From Panagrolaimus kolymaensis (lineage: Eukaryota > Nematoda > Chromadorea > Rhabditida > Panagrolaimidae): a stretch of 64,000 bases of DNA. The stretch spans positions 6,448,001 through 6,512,000 of the forward strand of contig JAJQJQ010000008.1 in assembly GCA_028622995.1 (NCBI GenBank), in the 5' to 3' direction. The translations under genes and the position numbers were made by a program. Under the pieces are notes generated by a model. It saw only the letters and a list, made by a program, of their open reading frames with translations, ran no database searches and had not been told where the DNA came from. Below, one piece after another: positions 48,301 through 61,265 of this stretch (position 1 is the stretch's first letter; each line of letters starts with the position of its first letter).

Positions 48301-50113
48301 GATTTTTTTGGCTCTAAGCCATTTATAATTCTAAAGAGGGGATAAATTTCAAAAAAGGTGAGCTTTTAAAATAGGTTGTGCATATTTTTTATTATTGCAA
48401 AAAATATGTAGTAACAAAAAAGTATAAAAGTCCATTAAGAATTAAAAAATTTGAAACACGAAAATGATTTTGTTTAATGACTACAAGAATGAGTAACAAG
48501 GATTGTAACAATATAAAGATATTTTTTATCATACTGCAAAAAATCAAGGTTTCAATTTTAAAAAGAATTTTACGCATCTGTTGAAAGTCACAACCACAAC
48601 TATCATCTATTCAACGTCAACAGAAAAAAAAAATGAAACAACTAAAGACAAGTCTGAGAAAAGCAAACAATTTTCACACTTCTTCAATTTTTAGGGCATC
48701 AAACAAAAATTTACATACAAATTGGAAAAGCCTCTTTTATTTCCATCAACAAAAAAATGTTTGTAGAAGAATCATGGAAGCATCAAAATAAAATAAAAAA
48801 TGGCATCACTTTTTTGAGACCAAAAAATAAAAAAATCTCATTAGTTTCAAACCTTTTTTCTTTTCTTTTTTTTCATACCAAAATTACGTCGTTGCGTCCA
48901 TCGCATTTTTTTTTCATTGAATTTTGTTTTGTTTGATTTATTTAAAAACGAGAGAAACGGGTGGTGAAAAGCGCGACGACATAGGGGAAGAAAGTGACTG
49001 ACCATTGATGACGACGCTTGACTTTTTTTGCCAATAAAAATGCAAAAAAAAGAGTTTGTAAAACCCAAGGAGAGAATAAAAAAGAGGGAGATATTGCGTG
49101 ATTTAAACTGTGTAAATAAAAGTTGAAGCGGAAGAAGGATGGAAGAGAATCGAATCACTCTCGCTTTTTGCCCAAAGGGAAATAGGCTGCTGCTTCTTCT
49201 TTTGCTTGCTTGCATATTTGCTTGCAAATTTTTGTAAGCCCTCTTACACAAGAGCCGAAAGACAGGTGAAGAGAGAATGGATGGATTCTTTCATTCGACG
49301 CGGACACTTGATCAAACAATAATGACGAAGTCAGAAAAAAAGCGGAAACGCGCGAAAAAAGTGACCATCACAAAAGCTGCTCATCATCATATTCAAGCAA
49401 GCGAGTAAGCAACGGCGAGCGCGTCCACCGACGACCACCTCGGGGAAAGCCGCCAGATGATGATGATGAAAAAGCAAAGACAAAAGAACGGGAAAGAAAA
49501 AAAGAAAAAGTTTGCAATCAAGTGGTTACAAAAGGAAGAGAAAAAGAATTTAAAAAACTTCCGGGTTTAAGAAAAATTATTCACAAAAAAAAAATTAAGT
49601 AAAAGGTAGAAAACTTGAGAAATTGGGGATTTTCTTTTTATGTATACAACTTTGAAGTCATGACGCAAAAGTTGATTGCGATAAGAAAAATTAATCGTAA
49701 AGCTTTTTCAAAAATTTTTAGTACTTCTTAATTTAAATAAAGTTTATATTATTCCACCAACATTCATGATAAGACTCTGAGTAACAACTGTATCATATAA
49801 TTACGTAAAAACTAAAAGCATTTTACTTAAAATGCAAAAATATCAGTTGCTTAAAGCATGAAGAAGAAAAAAAACGATACGTTTGACAGCTGGACATAAC
49901 TCAAATAGCCATTTGCTTGTTGTCGAACTACTGAGTGGCAGCCTCATGAGCTCACTCAAAAATGGGATATGTATGTTTATACTTTTTCCCATAGCCAAAA
50001 CAACTCACTTTTTTATTTCTTTTCAAATTCAATCATCACTTTACTGAAAAAACACACATGAAAGTCAAACGCGTTTTGTGTAATAATCAGCAAATAAAAA
50101 GGAAAATTCTTCA

Positions 50114-50135
50114 TTGTAAGCTTTAAAGCTTACAA
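50114..50135. repeat. Perfect 22-bp palindrome
   Basis: The half-site TTGTAAGCTTT is followed directly by its exact reverse complement. It may be a dimer-binding site or a cruciform-prone sequence; nothing nearby identifies a role. Confidence 0.8.
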
Positions 50136-53100
50136 GTTTTTTCTACAGCTTCTGTTATGTGTTGTTAGAGCGTGTAATGCGTAGCATTGAAAAAAACTGG
50201 ACCATCGCCAACAGGTCACTCATTCGTTTTTATATTCTTGAGTGCGCAAGGAAGCAAAAAATTGAAAAATTAATAAAACAAAAAGGTAGCTGGAGGCTAA
50301 CAAATATTTGCAACAAAAAGAATTTTGTTTCCGATTAAAAAATGCGCAGCGTCCGTGCTTGAAAACGAGAAAGCATTGAAGCGTGTTTTTGGAAAAAGAT
50401 AGGTGTGAGAAGAAGAAAAAGAAGAGGAAACTTCTCAAGTTTTTGATCTTCCTTTTTCTTCAATAATCGCGGGAATATCAGCTGTTTGTCTTCCGGAAAG
50501 TAAAAATGATGAATTTTTTCTTTGCTTGCTTGCGCGGAAGAAAGTGAAATACAAACAAACAAACTGAAAAAAGAGGGATGAAGCTTGAGAAATGACGAAG
50601 CAGAAAAAAGAATGAAAACGAAGATGATGAAGATGGACATTGGCAGCGGTGAAAAAAAAAAAGTGAAGGTGAGGGATTGAAATGAAATTGCCAGGAGAAG
50701 CAAATTCTGCAATGGTCGTTGTTGAAATGGAATAAAACTACAATACATAAAATATTCAATTATTAATTGTTAACATTTCGCATTACAGGATTAGAAATAG
50801 TTAGGTTTAGAAGAGCCTCAACTTACAAACATATCGAAAAATTCTACAACCGTTAAGCTTTGATGCTCAAGAGTTACAGTATTCAGAAAAAGTCAAACAA
50901 TGTCATTTAATTTTATAATTTTACCAAAAATAATCCCTCATTCTAAAGTGGTGGAATCAAATTCTTTATTAAAAATATCACTCAAATTTTTACCCCTCTT
51001 CATAATGCCATAAACAAGAAAAGTTAAACTTACACTATCCAGTCTCCAAAATCATCAACTCCATAGAAAAACACTTTGAAGACGGTAGTAATAATAAAAG
51101 CCTTTATCTTAGAGTTCCACGCCATTAAGCATTTTTCAATCTTTCTTACATTTTTTTCCAAAGAAACCGCTTCACCATCATCAAAACGGCATCATTCCTT
51201 TTTTATAAAAATCGTAAAGTTTAATAAAAACAACTAAAACCCAATTTTAAAAATGGTCAGTCATGGAAAGAAGAAACCACAACCACATGACGTTCCTTTT
51301 TTTCTTCTTCTTGAGGCTTCAAAATAAATTCAAGGCAATCTCCTCCTTTCCCTTTTCCATTTTTTTAAACGTGAAAATAGCAGTCGAATAGCGTCCATAC
51401 AATATAATATGATAGCCTGTGGCTTCTAACATGCCCATAGTGGTGGTGGTCATGACTTTGAGAGAGGAAGTTTGTCCGGTCACTCCCTCACTATTGCATA
51501 ATTTGAAAAGCCTTCCTTCAAGCATTGAAGCATCAAATCATACGAGCGAGCAAGCTTGTCAGCTAAGTCATGCAAGCCGCAGCTAGCCCAGCCGCAAAAT
51601 GACAATGTCGGCTTTTGCGAAAGTGAAAAAAGATTGAATTTTTTTTTCAAAAAAACGTGGAAAGCCATTTTCTAATGGTCAGTAGTAGTTGAAGCGGCAG
51701 CGGGGTGTTCGGTCGAGCGTGTTAAAAAAAATATGATGTAAGCAAGGGAGAAAGAGAGAAAGGATGTAGGAAGGAGGAGGAGGACATACACGCAATTGCC
51801 TGCCTTGAGGCAATAATTGTGTGGACAACGGCCGTCGCCGCTTAAGCCAAAGGCATTCAACTTTCCCCTTCCATTTTTTTTTTTTGCAATTTATCGCCTT
51901 AAGTTGTCGTCGTTGAATGTCCAGTTCGAGAAAAATAAAAAATATAAGCAAAATTGCGTAATCTCCGCTCTCATTTTTTTTTTGCTGCTGCTTCGGCTGA
52001 TGTAATGCCGAAGAAGAAGAAAACTTCCTGTCTCTCTTTTTCTTTCTTGCTTTCTCGAACGTTTAAAGTTTTGAGATAAAAAAATGCGATGGCTTTTTTG
52101 CAATTTTTAAATGTCCATTTTTTTCAAATCTTTTTTCTTTTTCAATGCCCACGAGAAGAAAAAAAAGCAAGCAAGCGACTGACCATTGGATAATACTAAA
52201 CGTTGCTTCAAGCGACGAACGACGTTGAAGCAATTTTAATTTTTTTTAAACACATTTTTTTCTCTTCGATGAAAAATGACTAAAAAATAGCGGCATTTGA
52301 GAGTTTAATTTTGCTGATGAAGAAAAAAAAATGAGGGAGTTAGCTTCTCGTCAAAAATAAAAAGAGATAAGAAGAGATAAGCAGAAATAAAAGGATATTC
52401 GAAGTCCAAAATGATGAAAGAAAAAAAGAGCAAAGAAGATTTAATGTCTTAAAAAATTCTGTAGTAACTAAAAATAGCTTTCGATAAAGAAGCAAAATTC
52501 TATTTTTGTAATAAAATGAATGAATAAGAAAAAGTGAAAAATAAAATAACATGGTGATGTATTGAAAATGAAATATTGTTCTAACATGGAAATTACTAGC
52601 ACTCGTAAACTTACTAAGTATCTAACTATTTTATGTTGCCGGTCAAGGCCCAACTTTTAAAATAACCATTTTGCTGTATTTCATAAACATAGTTTAAACC
52701 TAAAGTTTTGGACAAAGCGCAAACAAATAAATAAATAAATTATTGTGCAAAAGTGTGAAATTTAAATTATTTTTTCTTTTTGATACAATAACTGTGATGA
52801 TGATGATTTCTCGATTTTGCCTCTTTCTCATTTTCATTGTTATATGCTCTTGAAAAATAAAAAAAGTATTGGTTGGTCAAGTGAAGCACACAACACCGAG
52901 TGGCGCGATTGTATCCAAAATAGCGGAAACCATTCATGGTCAAAAAATATAAAAAAAAGTATTGTCATCGACGCCGCCGTCATCGCCATCGCTATTGCCG
53001 CCGCCGCTGATGCTATTTACGAATTTCACAATTGACGTTTGAGAATTGAAAAAAAAAGATGAAAAACTCTTTGTTGTTTGAAAAATAAAATAAAAAATGA

Positions 53101-54927
53101 GAACATAAACTCAATTAATGCGTAATTATATAAAATTTATGTATTATTTATTGAACAAAGTCAAGATTTTTTCATTGAAAAAGCAAACATTAATTTGAGA
53201 AATATTAAAAAGTTTAAAATGTTTACTTGTGTATTTGCTTGCATCTCTATCTCATACTCTGCTTGCTAAACTATGATGAAGGTCCCAAGAAATTGCATTT
53301 TTTCTTTCATTATCGAAAGTGTGAATCTTCCAAATAAACAAGCTTTAATTATAAAAATTACAATATTTTATGCCATGAAATTATTTTTGCAGCAATCATC
53401 TGATAACTACTATACTTTTTTTACTCTTTTCCCTAACTCAAAAAAACTTCCGTTCTTATTATTTCTCTTTTGTAACATTGTTTCTTTCTTCTCGTTTATC
53501 AAATATTCAGAAGTATATATGACAAAGTTTAAAAACAATGAGCCCTTTGAGAGACATTTGTATTTCCCTGGTTTTTCAAAGAAAAAAAAAGAGTTGGTTG
53601 GTCACAAGTGGCCGGCATTGGACATTTGTTTGTTGGCATTTTCAAAACCACGTTAAAAAAGAATTTTTTTTTGATGCAGCCTTTTAAAAATAAACTTCTT
53701 TTTTGTTGAAAGCAAAGCCGAAAAAGGAAACTAAAACGGAAAGGAACGAGGCCGCTCTTTTTTTTGTGGTCAGTCATTCAGTTGCGTGTTGTGTTGGTGG
53801 TTGCTGCTGCAATGGTCACTTGAGAACGTCGGACGTTGTTGTTATTTTCCACAAAATCTTAACAAAAGCAAGCAACCTCAAGGCAAGGGAATGTTTGATG
53901 ATGTTGGGCAAAAGAAAAAGAAAATGAAATTGAGAAACAAATTGTTACGAGATAAAAAAAATAATGCCAGAAAATCTGGGAATAAAAGAAAGTAAATTAT
54001 TACACAAAAAAATAAAGAAAGTCACTTTTAATTACAGACTATAAACCTAAATTACAAAAAGATAATTCCATATTGAATCCAAAAATCCAAGAACCTAGAA
54101 AACAACAATAAAAGAAGCAACTGCGACTTCAACTAATTTTCGCAAAGATTCACTCTTACACCAACTAACTCCATAATAGTTCCCAACAAAGTCTTCCAAT
54201 CGTATTAATTTTTTTTGGTTTCAACATTCTCGAGATTTTTGTTTGATAAAAAACCTCATAAATAACACCTCAATCTGGCAATAGTTTCTTATGACCCTTT
54301 TTGATTTCAAAAACCCGTTATTTTAAACTATTAACATTTCATTTATTATCTCATGAAAATACTTTTTTATTGAGTGATAAAATTCAAATTAAATAACAAT
54401 AAAGATAAAACACGTTTGAATTCGTTGAAAATCTTGATTTAACAACGTACAAATAAATCTGCGAGAAAATTTTAAGCATTGTTAAATCTCAAAAAAAATT
54501 TGCCAAGTTTTTGTAAATTTGAAAGAAAATGTCATTTCTTTGATTTTCATTATTCAGCAGCTTCAAAGGTTGTACTTAACTTGATATCAAACACTTTAAA
54601 TTTAGGTGTTTTGCAGTAATAATTTATTTTTGTTTCAAAAAAAAACGTATAGTTGTTTTTCTTTTTGATTTTAGCTTATCTCAACAGAGTCCAGTTGCAA
54701 GCATCTGACCACTTTATTTGCTTTGAAAGTAAATTTGAGTACAGTTTTTTATTTGCACGCTTTTTTTCTTTCAAAAATTACTGATAAACACTTTGAAAAA
54801 AGCAGCTATTTTTGGAATTATCTTATCATCTTTAAAGCTTGTAACAAAGTAGCCAATATAAAAGCAACATACCTAATAGAAATAAAGCCATTCAAGAAGT
54901 TCATTTAGATTGTGAGCTTCCCAAAAA

Positions 54928-56079
54928 ATGAATAGGCTTATTTTACTTTCGCTGTGTTTAGTTTCATTTGCTGGTACGGTATCAAGCTTTTTACCACCTA
55001 AAGATTATGAACTCTTTAAAAGGTTTCAACATGAGTGAGTTTATCATTAAAGGGAAAATATACACAATTTTTTTTTTTGCAGCTTTGACATTAAATACTC
55101 CGATCCTGAAGAACACAAAAAGCGTTTTATAATTTTTAAACAAAATTTGAAGGAAATTGAACGCCTCAATAGTGAACATAAAACCGCTGAATTTGGTATC
55201 ACTCAATTTTCAGCTATGAGTTATGAAGAATTTGGCAAAGTTGTAAGTTTTTAATATTCTTTGTAGCTTGTTAGAGAGCTATTGATTCAGGTGCTCATGG
55301 ATAAACCATACAAAAGTCGAGATGGTACCGCTTATAAACCCGAAGGATCATCAATTCCAGATAGCTTAGATTGGAGAGCTGAAAAGGTTGTGAGCCATAT
55401 TAAAAATCAAGGTAATTCTATCAACATTAAAGCATGTACTATAATCATATTACTTTAGGACAGTGTGGTTCATGTTGGGCTTTTTCTGTGACCGCAGCTC
55501 TTGAATCCCAATTGGCAATTAAACGAAAAGTTTATAAACTTCTTTCGGAACAACAACTCCTCGATTGTGTAACAGATAATTACGGTTGCACTGGAGGTTA
55601 TCTTGACACAGCTTATCGTTATATGGGTTACTATGGGCAAGTTGATGAAAGCGAATACACCTACGTGGAAAAACAGCAAACTTGTGATGTTCCAAATGGA
55701 AAAAATCTCACCAAAATTGATGGCTTTTATGACATAGTTGGAGGTGAAGATAATATCGCTAAATTTGTCGCTAACAATGGACCCGTTTCATTTTGTAAGT
55801 TTTAAAACTTTGAAACTCAGCTATAATGATAATCATTTTTCAGCAATTATGTGCCCTCAAGAAATGATGCATTACAAATCTGGCATCTTCGATGTACCTG
55901 ATTGCAAAAAGACAATGCTTGGATGGCATGCTTTAGCCATCGTTGGATATACCCCTGATTATTGGATCATCAAAAATTCATGGGGTGAAAAATGGGGAGA
56001 AAAGGGATACATTCGATTTAAACGTGGTGTTGCACTTTGTGAAATGGATAGCGGAGCTGGAGGACCAATCCTTGAATAA
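54928..56079 (+). CDS. Papain-family (C1A) cysteine protease, cathepsin L-like
   Basis: Exons 54928-55034, 55083-55242, 55291-55411, 55459-55794 and 55844-56079 give 319 residues. The N-terminus is a signal peptide ([20 protein letters not shown]). An inhibitor-type propeptide follows with [17 protein letters not shown], a form of the ERFNIN motif, and [14 protein letters not shown]. The mature enzyme begins near [10 protein letters not shown]. Catalytic residues are all present: the oxyanion-hole Gln and C135 in [10 protein letters not shown], His about 270 in [10 protein letters not shown], and Asn about 286 in [11 protein letters not shown]. The GCTGGY motif is typical of the family. Expected to be secreted or lysosomal and to digest proteins. 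Its prodomain is of the cathepsin L type, but the sequence is divergent, so orthology to CPL-1 is doubtful. Confidence 0.92.
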
Positions 56080-56936
56080 ATTTTCTTGTCCATTTACCCA
56101 TATTTAACCATTTGTCTTTCATATTGCTTTATAATAAGCCTTTCAATACCTTGTATTTTTACATTTTGTACTGTTTTATAAATAATTTTACTCAAGTTAG
56201 AAAATATATAATTGGATGATACAAATCCCTCAAAATGCATTATTAATTTCAAGGCAAGATTCTTTAGTGTTTTTTATTTACCAAAAATTTTGTTTTCTTC
56301 TTTACAATTTTACTTTAATGCTGCTCAAAAGGTGGCTTGCTTATTTCGATGATTCATTCCGCTTTTGAATTTGACGACATAAAAAGAATGAGAAAAAAGG
56401 TGGAGCTTTAAAAATAAATAGTACCAGGCGATGACGAAAGAAACGAGTCAAAAAATTCAAATGAATACGAATGCTTGCTAAGTTTTGATATGGATTTTTA
56501 AGTGATGATTTGCTTCGCATTCAAAAAAACTATTTCCTTATTCACAAATCAATCGTGTTGTTGGTTTTTTAGAATAACTAACTAGCTCTTCTCGGGTAGA
56601 TGTGAGAGATGTTGGAAGTAAACTTAATTAAAACTAAAGCTAAAGCTAATAAGTACCAGAAATTATCTTTGTAAATTTCATAAAAGCTTTTATAAAACTT
56701 CTTTATTTCGTATTCATAAAAAGGTGTATAATTTAAACTTCAAATTTTGTATTATCATCTTCGCGCATTCATAATTTCGTAGACCATTTTAGAGTAATAA
56801 AATAATGGAATAATTTTTAGTTATTTTTAATATTTTAAAAGTACAACATAAGCCCTTCGTCATCATTACGGATTCATTTAAAGGTTTATTTTTGCTATTA
56901 AAACTTTTCCTTCCATTACTCGTTTTTCAACCTGAA
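56080..56936. other. Intergenic, protease to unrecognised gene
   Basis: AT-rich spacer between two + strand genes. I see 3' signals of the protease and no other feature. Confidence 0.4.
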
Positions 56937-58108
56937 ATGAGTAACAATTTTGAACGGATTTCGGATATTCCCGAATTGGAAGCTGAAGAACATTATACTT
57001 TGTTGACGAGTGAAAAACTTTGGTTATTTTCAAGAAAATGTAAGTACAAATAATGGGTTTGTTGATAATTGTAATATCCCTTTCAGTTCACGATCAAACT
57101 AACTTCCATTCGGGCCAACGAGTAACGCATAAAGGAGGATATTCACTTTATTTTGATTTAAAAAGTAAAAAATGGTCTGAAATTGCGCAGTTCAATAATT
57201 TGACAACTGAAGAACATGTTGATGAGTTGATATTCGTTCATGAAGATCGAATTTGTTGTTTATTATATACCAATTTTGGGAAGATAGAATTCTTACAATT
57301 GGCTGTTTTCGATGTCAATGAACGACAATTTACAATGTGGAATCAATTTGATGTAAGTTGAAGGCAAAGATAATAGTTGAAGAAACAGTAAATCCAACTG
57401 TGGCAATGCGATTTGATCAAAAAAAAATTAACTTATGCTTTTTAGAATTCATCAAAGCTTTCAATCAAAGCTTCTGAAGAAGATGAAACTTTTAAACAAA
57501 ATTTAATCCTCGCTGATGGAATCCTTCCAGATAAAAGTCGATTACTCATTGCTTCCATCGAAGGAAACTTGCATTTATTCAAACTTTCAATAAATTTTTC
57601 ATCCAAACAAGCTTCATTATCACCAGCGGCAACTTACTCCGAGGATGTTAGAGGAGGAGCACTGCTAATTCCCATTAATGCCGCTGTACAAAATTCCACT
57701 GTAATACTTGAATATTCCAACCGAGCTTCTTGCGCAGTTCGTTGGGAATCTTCTCAACTCGACAAATTCAGCGTTGATGAAATCAATAATTTTGAAAGGA
57801 TTGAAATTAAAGGAGATACGCCAAGATTCCAATTCAATGGTGCAAGATTAGTTTTATTAATAAAAGAAAATGAAAAATGGCTTCATTTTGGGGGTAACAT
57901 ACAAAAAGGAATGACTGGACGCGAATTTAATGGTGAAGTTTGGAGCCTTGAAAAAGCTTTCTCAAAGAACCCTGAATGGAAGAAACTCGAAGGAATTGAA
58001 ATTCCAAAAGCAGCAGAAAACGCAGAGTTTGCGTATGATACTAAGACCAAAACTTTATTCGTTATTGATCCTAAAAATGGATTATTCAACATAAAAATTG
58101 ATTTGTAA
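56937..58108 (+). CDS. Unrecognised 343-residue protein, possibly beta-propeller-like
   Basis: Exons 56937-57039, 57087-57352 and 57446-58108 encode 343 residues with no signal peptide or membrane helix. I do not recognise a family. The sequence has repeated short beta-strand-like stretches separated by turns. Examples are GYSLYFDLKSKKWSEIAQF, LLIASIEGNLHLFKL, WLHFGGNIQ followed by GEVWSLEKAF, and TLFVIDPKNGLFNIKIDL. Patterns like 'display, hydrophobic strand, then W/F with a summary phrase' are common in Kelch and WD-type propellers, so a propeller is a reasonable guess. The start ATG opens the first good frame after the intergenic AT-rich stretch. Confidence 0.72.
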
Positions 58109-58407
58109 ATATTTCTTTGTTGTAATAAATTGGGTGTTTGTTTGGCTTTAATTTGATTTTAACTGTTTCTCTTTCCAACTTTTTATGTTCCTTTAATAGC
58201 TTCATGATACTGTTTCTAATTTTTAAAAATAAAAATCGAAACAAAAACAGTAATTACAAATTATCTGAAACGCTACTATTCCAATCAAAATGGCGGCACA
58301 AGAGAAGCTAAATAAAAAAGAAGACACAATAATAAAATTTTAATCATTTATTCACATATTTTCATTACAAATATAAATTTATGAAATATTAGTATATCCA
58401 TGAATTA

Positions 58408-59664
58408 TCAAGCATGGCTATGGGAAAGATGGTATTCAGCCATGGAAACATCTGTTTCACTGCTGCATTCGCCAACGATAGGTTCAATTTCGGCTTCAGT
58501 TTGAGTTGAATGATCATTGTTCATCGCAATTGATGATGACATTTGACGAAGTTCATTATCAGCTTGAAGTTGACGCAAAAGTTCACGAAAATGATCATCG
58601 CTTTCAGAATCCTAAAAAAACAAACGAACATTATTTGTATATCAAAGTAAAATAAAAAATTACTTCATCCAAGAAATCTTGAACGACGACATAGACGACG
58701 ATGCAAATGAAAGATAAGTAAAGGCCGAAAAGGATTCCAGTAAGACCAAGAGCCAAAAGAGCGAAAACTTTGAGCAATCTGAAATAAATAGAATGAAGTT
58801 AGTATGGTTTTTTCCAAAATTTTCATAAAACTTACAAACGAAGCAATTGAACACGTTGTTTTCTAACCTTTGCAACAGCTTCATCATTGACTTCTTTGGT
58901 TTCATATTCATCGAGAACATCTTCTTCAACGTAAATAACGACTGGAGTTCCACGAACAAAGGAGATTTCTTCATCGAGATTTTCAATTGGACGATTTTCA
59001 GTAGTTGAATGACGAGTAAATTCTTGGATGAGACCTTCGAAAGTTTGACGAGGAGTTACGAGTGGAATGTCGAGTGATGAAGGATGAGTTCCAGCAGTAG
59101 TTGGACGATGAATAATTTCTTCGATGAGATCTTGGAAAGTTGTTACACGAGAAGTTGTGAGAGGAGACGAGTCTGATGAAACAACTTGAGGATGAAGAGC
59201 TTCCATACGAACAACATCATCTGCAGCAACCATAGGTGCTTCTATTGCGGCATCAAAACAGAATGGCAAGATGATGAATTCAAAATGAAGAATGTAAAAT
59301 TCGCAGCAGCTTTCGATGATTGGAGATGTATGAGAGAATCGTTGAAGAAGTTCATCAAGAGTCAAAAGTGGAAATGAAGCTGGGAATGCAGAAGGTTGAA
59401 GAGCATCTAAAAAAGAATGAGATTAAATAAATACCCAAGTTTGCAAAGATTTAAGTCCATTATAAAAATTAAAAAAACATACCCAAAATTGAAGAAAGAG
59501 GACATACGAGTGATGATGACCCAGTTGCTTCAGATGAAACAAGATGTTGTGAGTTGACAGAAGCCAAAGCAAAAGAGGTTACTAAAAAAATAAACGAATG
59601 AATAAATGAACATCAAAAAAGGGAATGAAAACTTACGTAGGAGAAAGAAGAATCCTTTCATCAT
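58408..59664 (-). CDS. Secretory-pathway single-span membrane protein with short repeats
   Basis: Exons (minus) are 59664-59637, 59581-59483, 59406-58836, 58778-58664 and 58611-58408, giving 338 residues. A signal peptide (MMKGFFFLLLTSFALASVNS) starts the protein. The extracellular part contains at least two related units: TTFQDLIEEIIHRPTTAG and QTFEGLIQEFTRHSTTEN. One strong transmembrane helix (LLKVFALLALGLTGILFGLY) is encoded by exon 4, followed by an acidic, Gln/Ser-rich cytoplasmic tail (RELLRQLQADNELRQM...). This is a type I topology. I do not recognise the family. It lies 344 bases downstream of RRS1 on the same strand, but its own upstream sequence shows no clear trans-splice acceptor, so an operon is not supported. 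Confidence 0.7.
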
Positions 59665-60007
59665 TTCTTTATTAGTTCAGTTATAAATCAGCAAATCAGG
59701 ATTCAACTGCCTTCCGTCAATGTCAAAAGTACAAAATGAGAGATTTCCATGGTTTTTTGTAGTATTTATAGGAAATATTGTTCATTTCTAAAAATGCATG
59801 CTAATTTTACTTTCAAGCTAAATTTTCGCATGGCGCATTCGCTGTTGGTGAAAAAATCAAACTTTTTGTTGTTTACTGTAACGGCAAAATCATCATGGCA
59901 AATATTAGATTAGAACCAAATATTTTATTAAACTGTTCAACAATATAGTTTTATAAAAAAATCAACAACAAAAAAACAACAATAAGAAAGAATGGTTACT
60001 AAAGAAA
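59665..60007. other. Intergenic between the membrane protein gene and RRS1
   Basis: Probable promoter region of the membrane protein gene and 3' flank of RRS1. No further feature seen. Confidence 0.4.
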
Positions 60008-61265
60008 TTAACGCTTTGCCCCTTTTGATGGCTTTCCTCTTTTAGCTCCAGCAGTTCCACGTTTGCCAGGTTTGCCAGTCTTCAGCGCTTTTTGATAATG
60101 TTGTTGACGATGAACGCTACTTTTACCACGACCAAGAGGACTCTTCTTATCTTTCTTTTCACGTTTTCTTTTGCCACCACCATCCTTTTCTCCATCATCG
60201 TGATCTTCATCCGTAGCAGCAGCTTTGTTAATAGCATGTTCAGCAGCTCCAAATCGATTTGCATCAAGTTTTGGCTTCTTTGATGACAAATTTTTGAGGA
60301 TATTAAGCTGACGATCTTTTTCATCTTTAACACTCAGCTCATTGGGTTCAAACTAAAAGATGCACATTATTCAATCATAAAACAATTAAATCAATCATAC
60401 CTTTCTTTTAACACCAAGTTTAGGTTTCACTTCACCTTTTAATTCAGGTTGAAATTTGCCAGCAGATGCAGTTGAAAACTTTGCTTTATGAATCTTTTCT
60501 GTTAATTCTTTTTTAGTGCTAACATCAGCTCGACCACCAACCCCAAGAGGAATATTATTGACTTCGCTATGACCACCATTGGTATTCTTGATAGCTCGCA
60601 TTTGATTCTTCATTTCTTGATATTGATTTCGATCAATTCTTTCTTTCTTCTTTTCAATTCTTTCACCAAAGTAATCTCTGTAAGGATCTTTTTGACGAGG
60701 GATTTCAATCATCCAATCTTTTGTTTCATCATTTCCACGACGATAGCCGAAACTTGGCTTCCACGTTTCAGTTGATTCATCGTAAACTTTCTTAGACTTT
60801 GGCGTCTTTTTGATTCCCTTGACTTTAGCAAATCTTTCCCATCGAGTTTGAGTATTTGGTGGAGGTATCTGAAAACCAGTGAAAATATAAATTATGATAC
60901 TACAATATTTCGCATTAACTTACAGGTTTTTCACGTGGAAGGCGATAAATTTCTTTCTCAGGAAGTTCAGCACAAACAGCATCTTTGATAATTTTCCGTT
61001 TTAATTGCCAAATTTTGTTGAAAAGGAATTGAGTGTTGTCTCGAGCACGTGCAATAAGAACATCACTTGATGGTAACCTTAAATTTTCTTATTATTATTA
61101 ATAACAAAAAAATGCTTTAAAAACTTACTTGTTTGCTTTGAAAGATTGATCATCAGGATCACGATCAATTAACAGAAGATTGAATTCATCAACATATGGT
61201 TCAACGACTTTGTTGACTTCAGTTGATTTGTAAACAGGCTTAGATTTTTGTGAAACTTCGACCAT
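60008..61265 (-). CDS. RRS1: Ribosome biogenesis regulatory protein RRS1
   Basis: Exons (minus) 61265-61129, 61077-60924, 60868-60401 and 60352-60008 encode 367 residues, close to human RRS1. RRS1 works with RPF2 in the nucleolus to bring 5S rRNA, uL18 and uL5 into the pre-60S particle. Diagnostic blocks are FNLLLIDRDPDD, RARDNTQFLFNKIWQL, YRLPREKPIPPP, TRWERFAKVKGIKK and the SFGYRRGNDETKDWMIEIP segment. The C-terminus (SSKKPKLDANRFGAAEHA followed by Lys/Arg/Gly-rich sequence) also fits. The start ATG is 10 bases after a TTATTCTAG acceptor, suggesting a spliced leader. The open frames in the other phases of exon 4 are shadows. Confidence 0.95.

Larger units (their letters stand above)
38799..54927. 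other. 16-kb gene desert upstream of the zinc-finger gene
   Basis: No coding region could be supported on either strand. Open frames of 60-137 codons here (for example 46179-46589 -, 48847-49251 -, 53273-53656 +) are Phe/Lys/Ser-rich and overlap each other on opposite strands. The sequence is not uniform. Patches of higher GC occur at about 45.7-46.5, 48.95-49.5 and 51.5-51.9 kb, and short words such as GCAAGCAAGC and GACTGACCATT recur. The desert lies between a regulator transcribed leftward and a protease gene transcribed rightward, so it may hold regulatory DNA for either. Confidence 0.5.

Noticed and set aside
48847..49251. 134-codon minus-strand open frame
   Set aside because: Phe/Ser/Lys-rich with no domain and a weak start context.
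53273..53656. 127-codon + strand open frame
   Set aside because: Phe/Lys/Leu-rich, no domain, overlapped by another frame on the minus strand. A real short gene cannot be fully excluded without RNA data.
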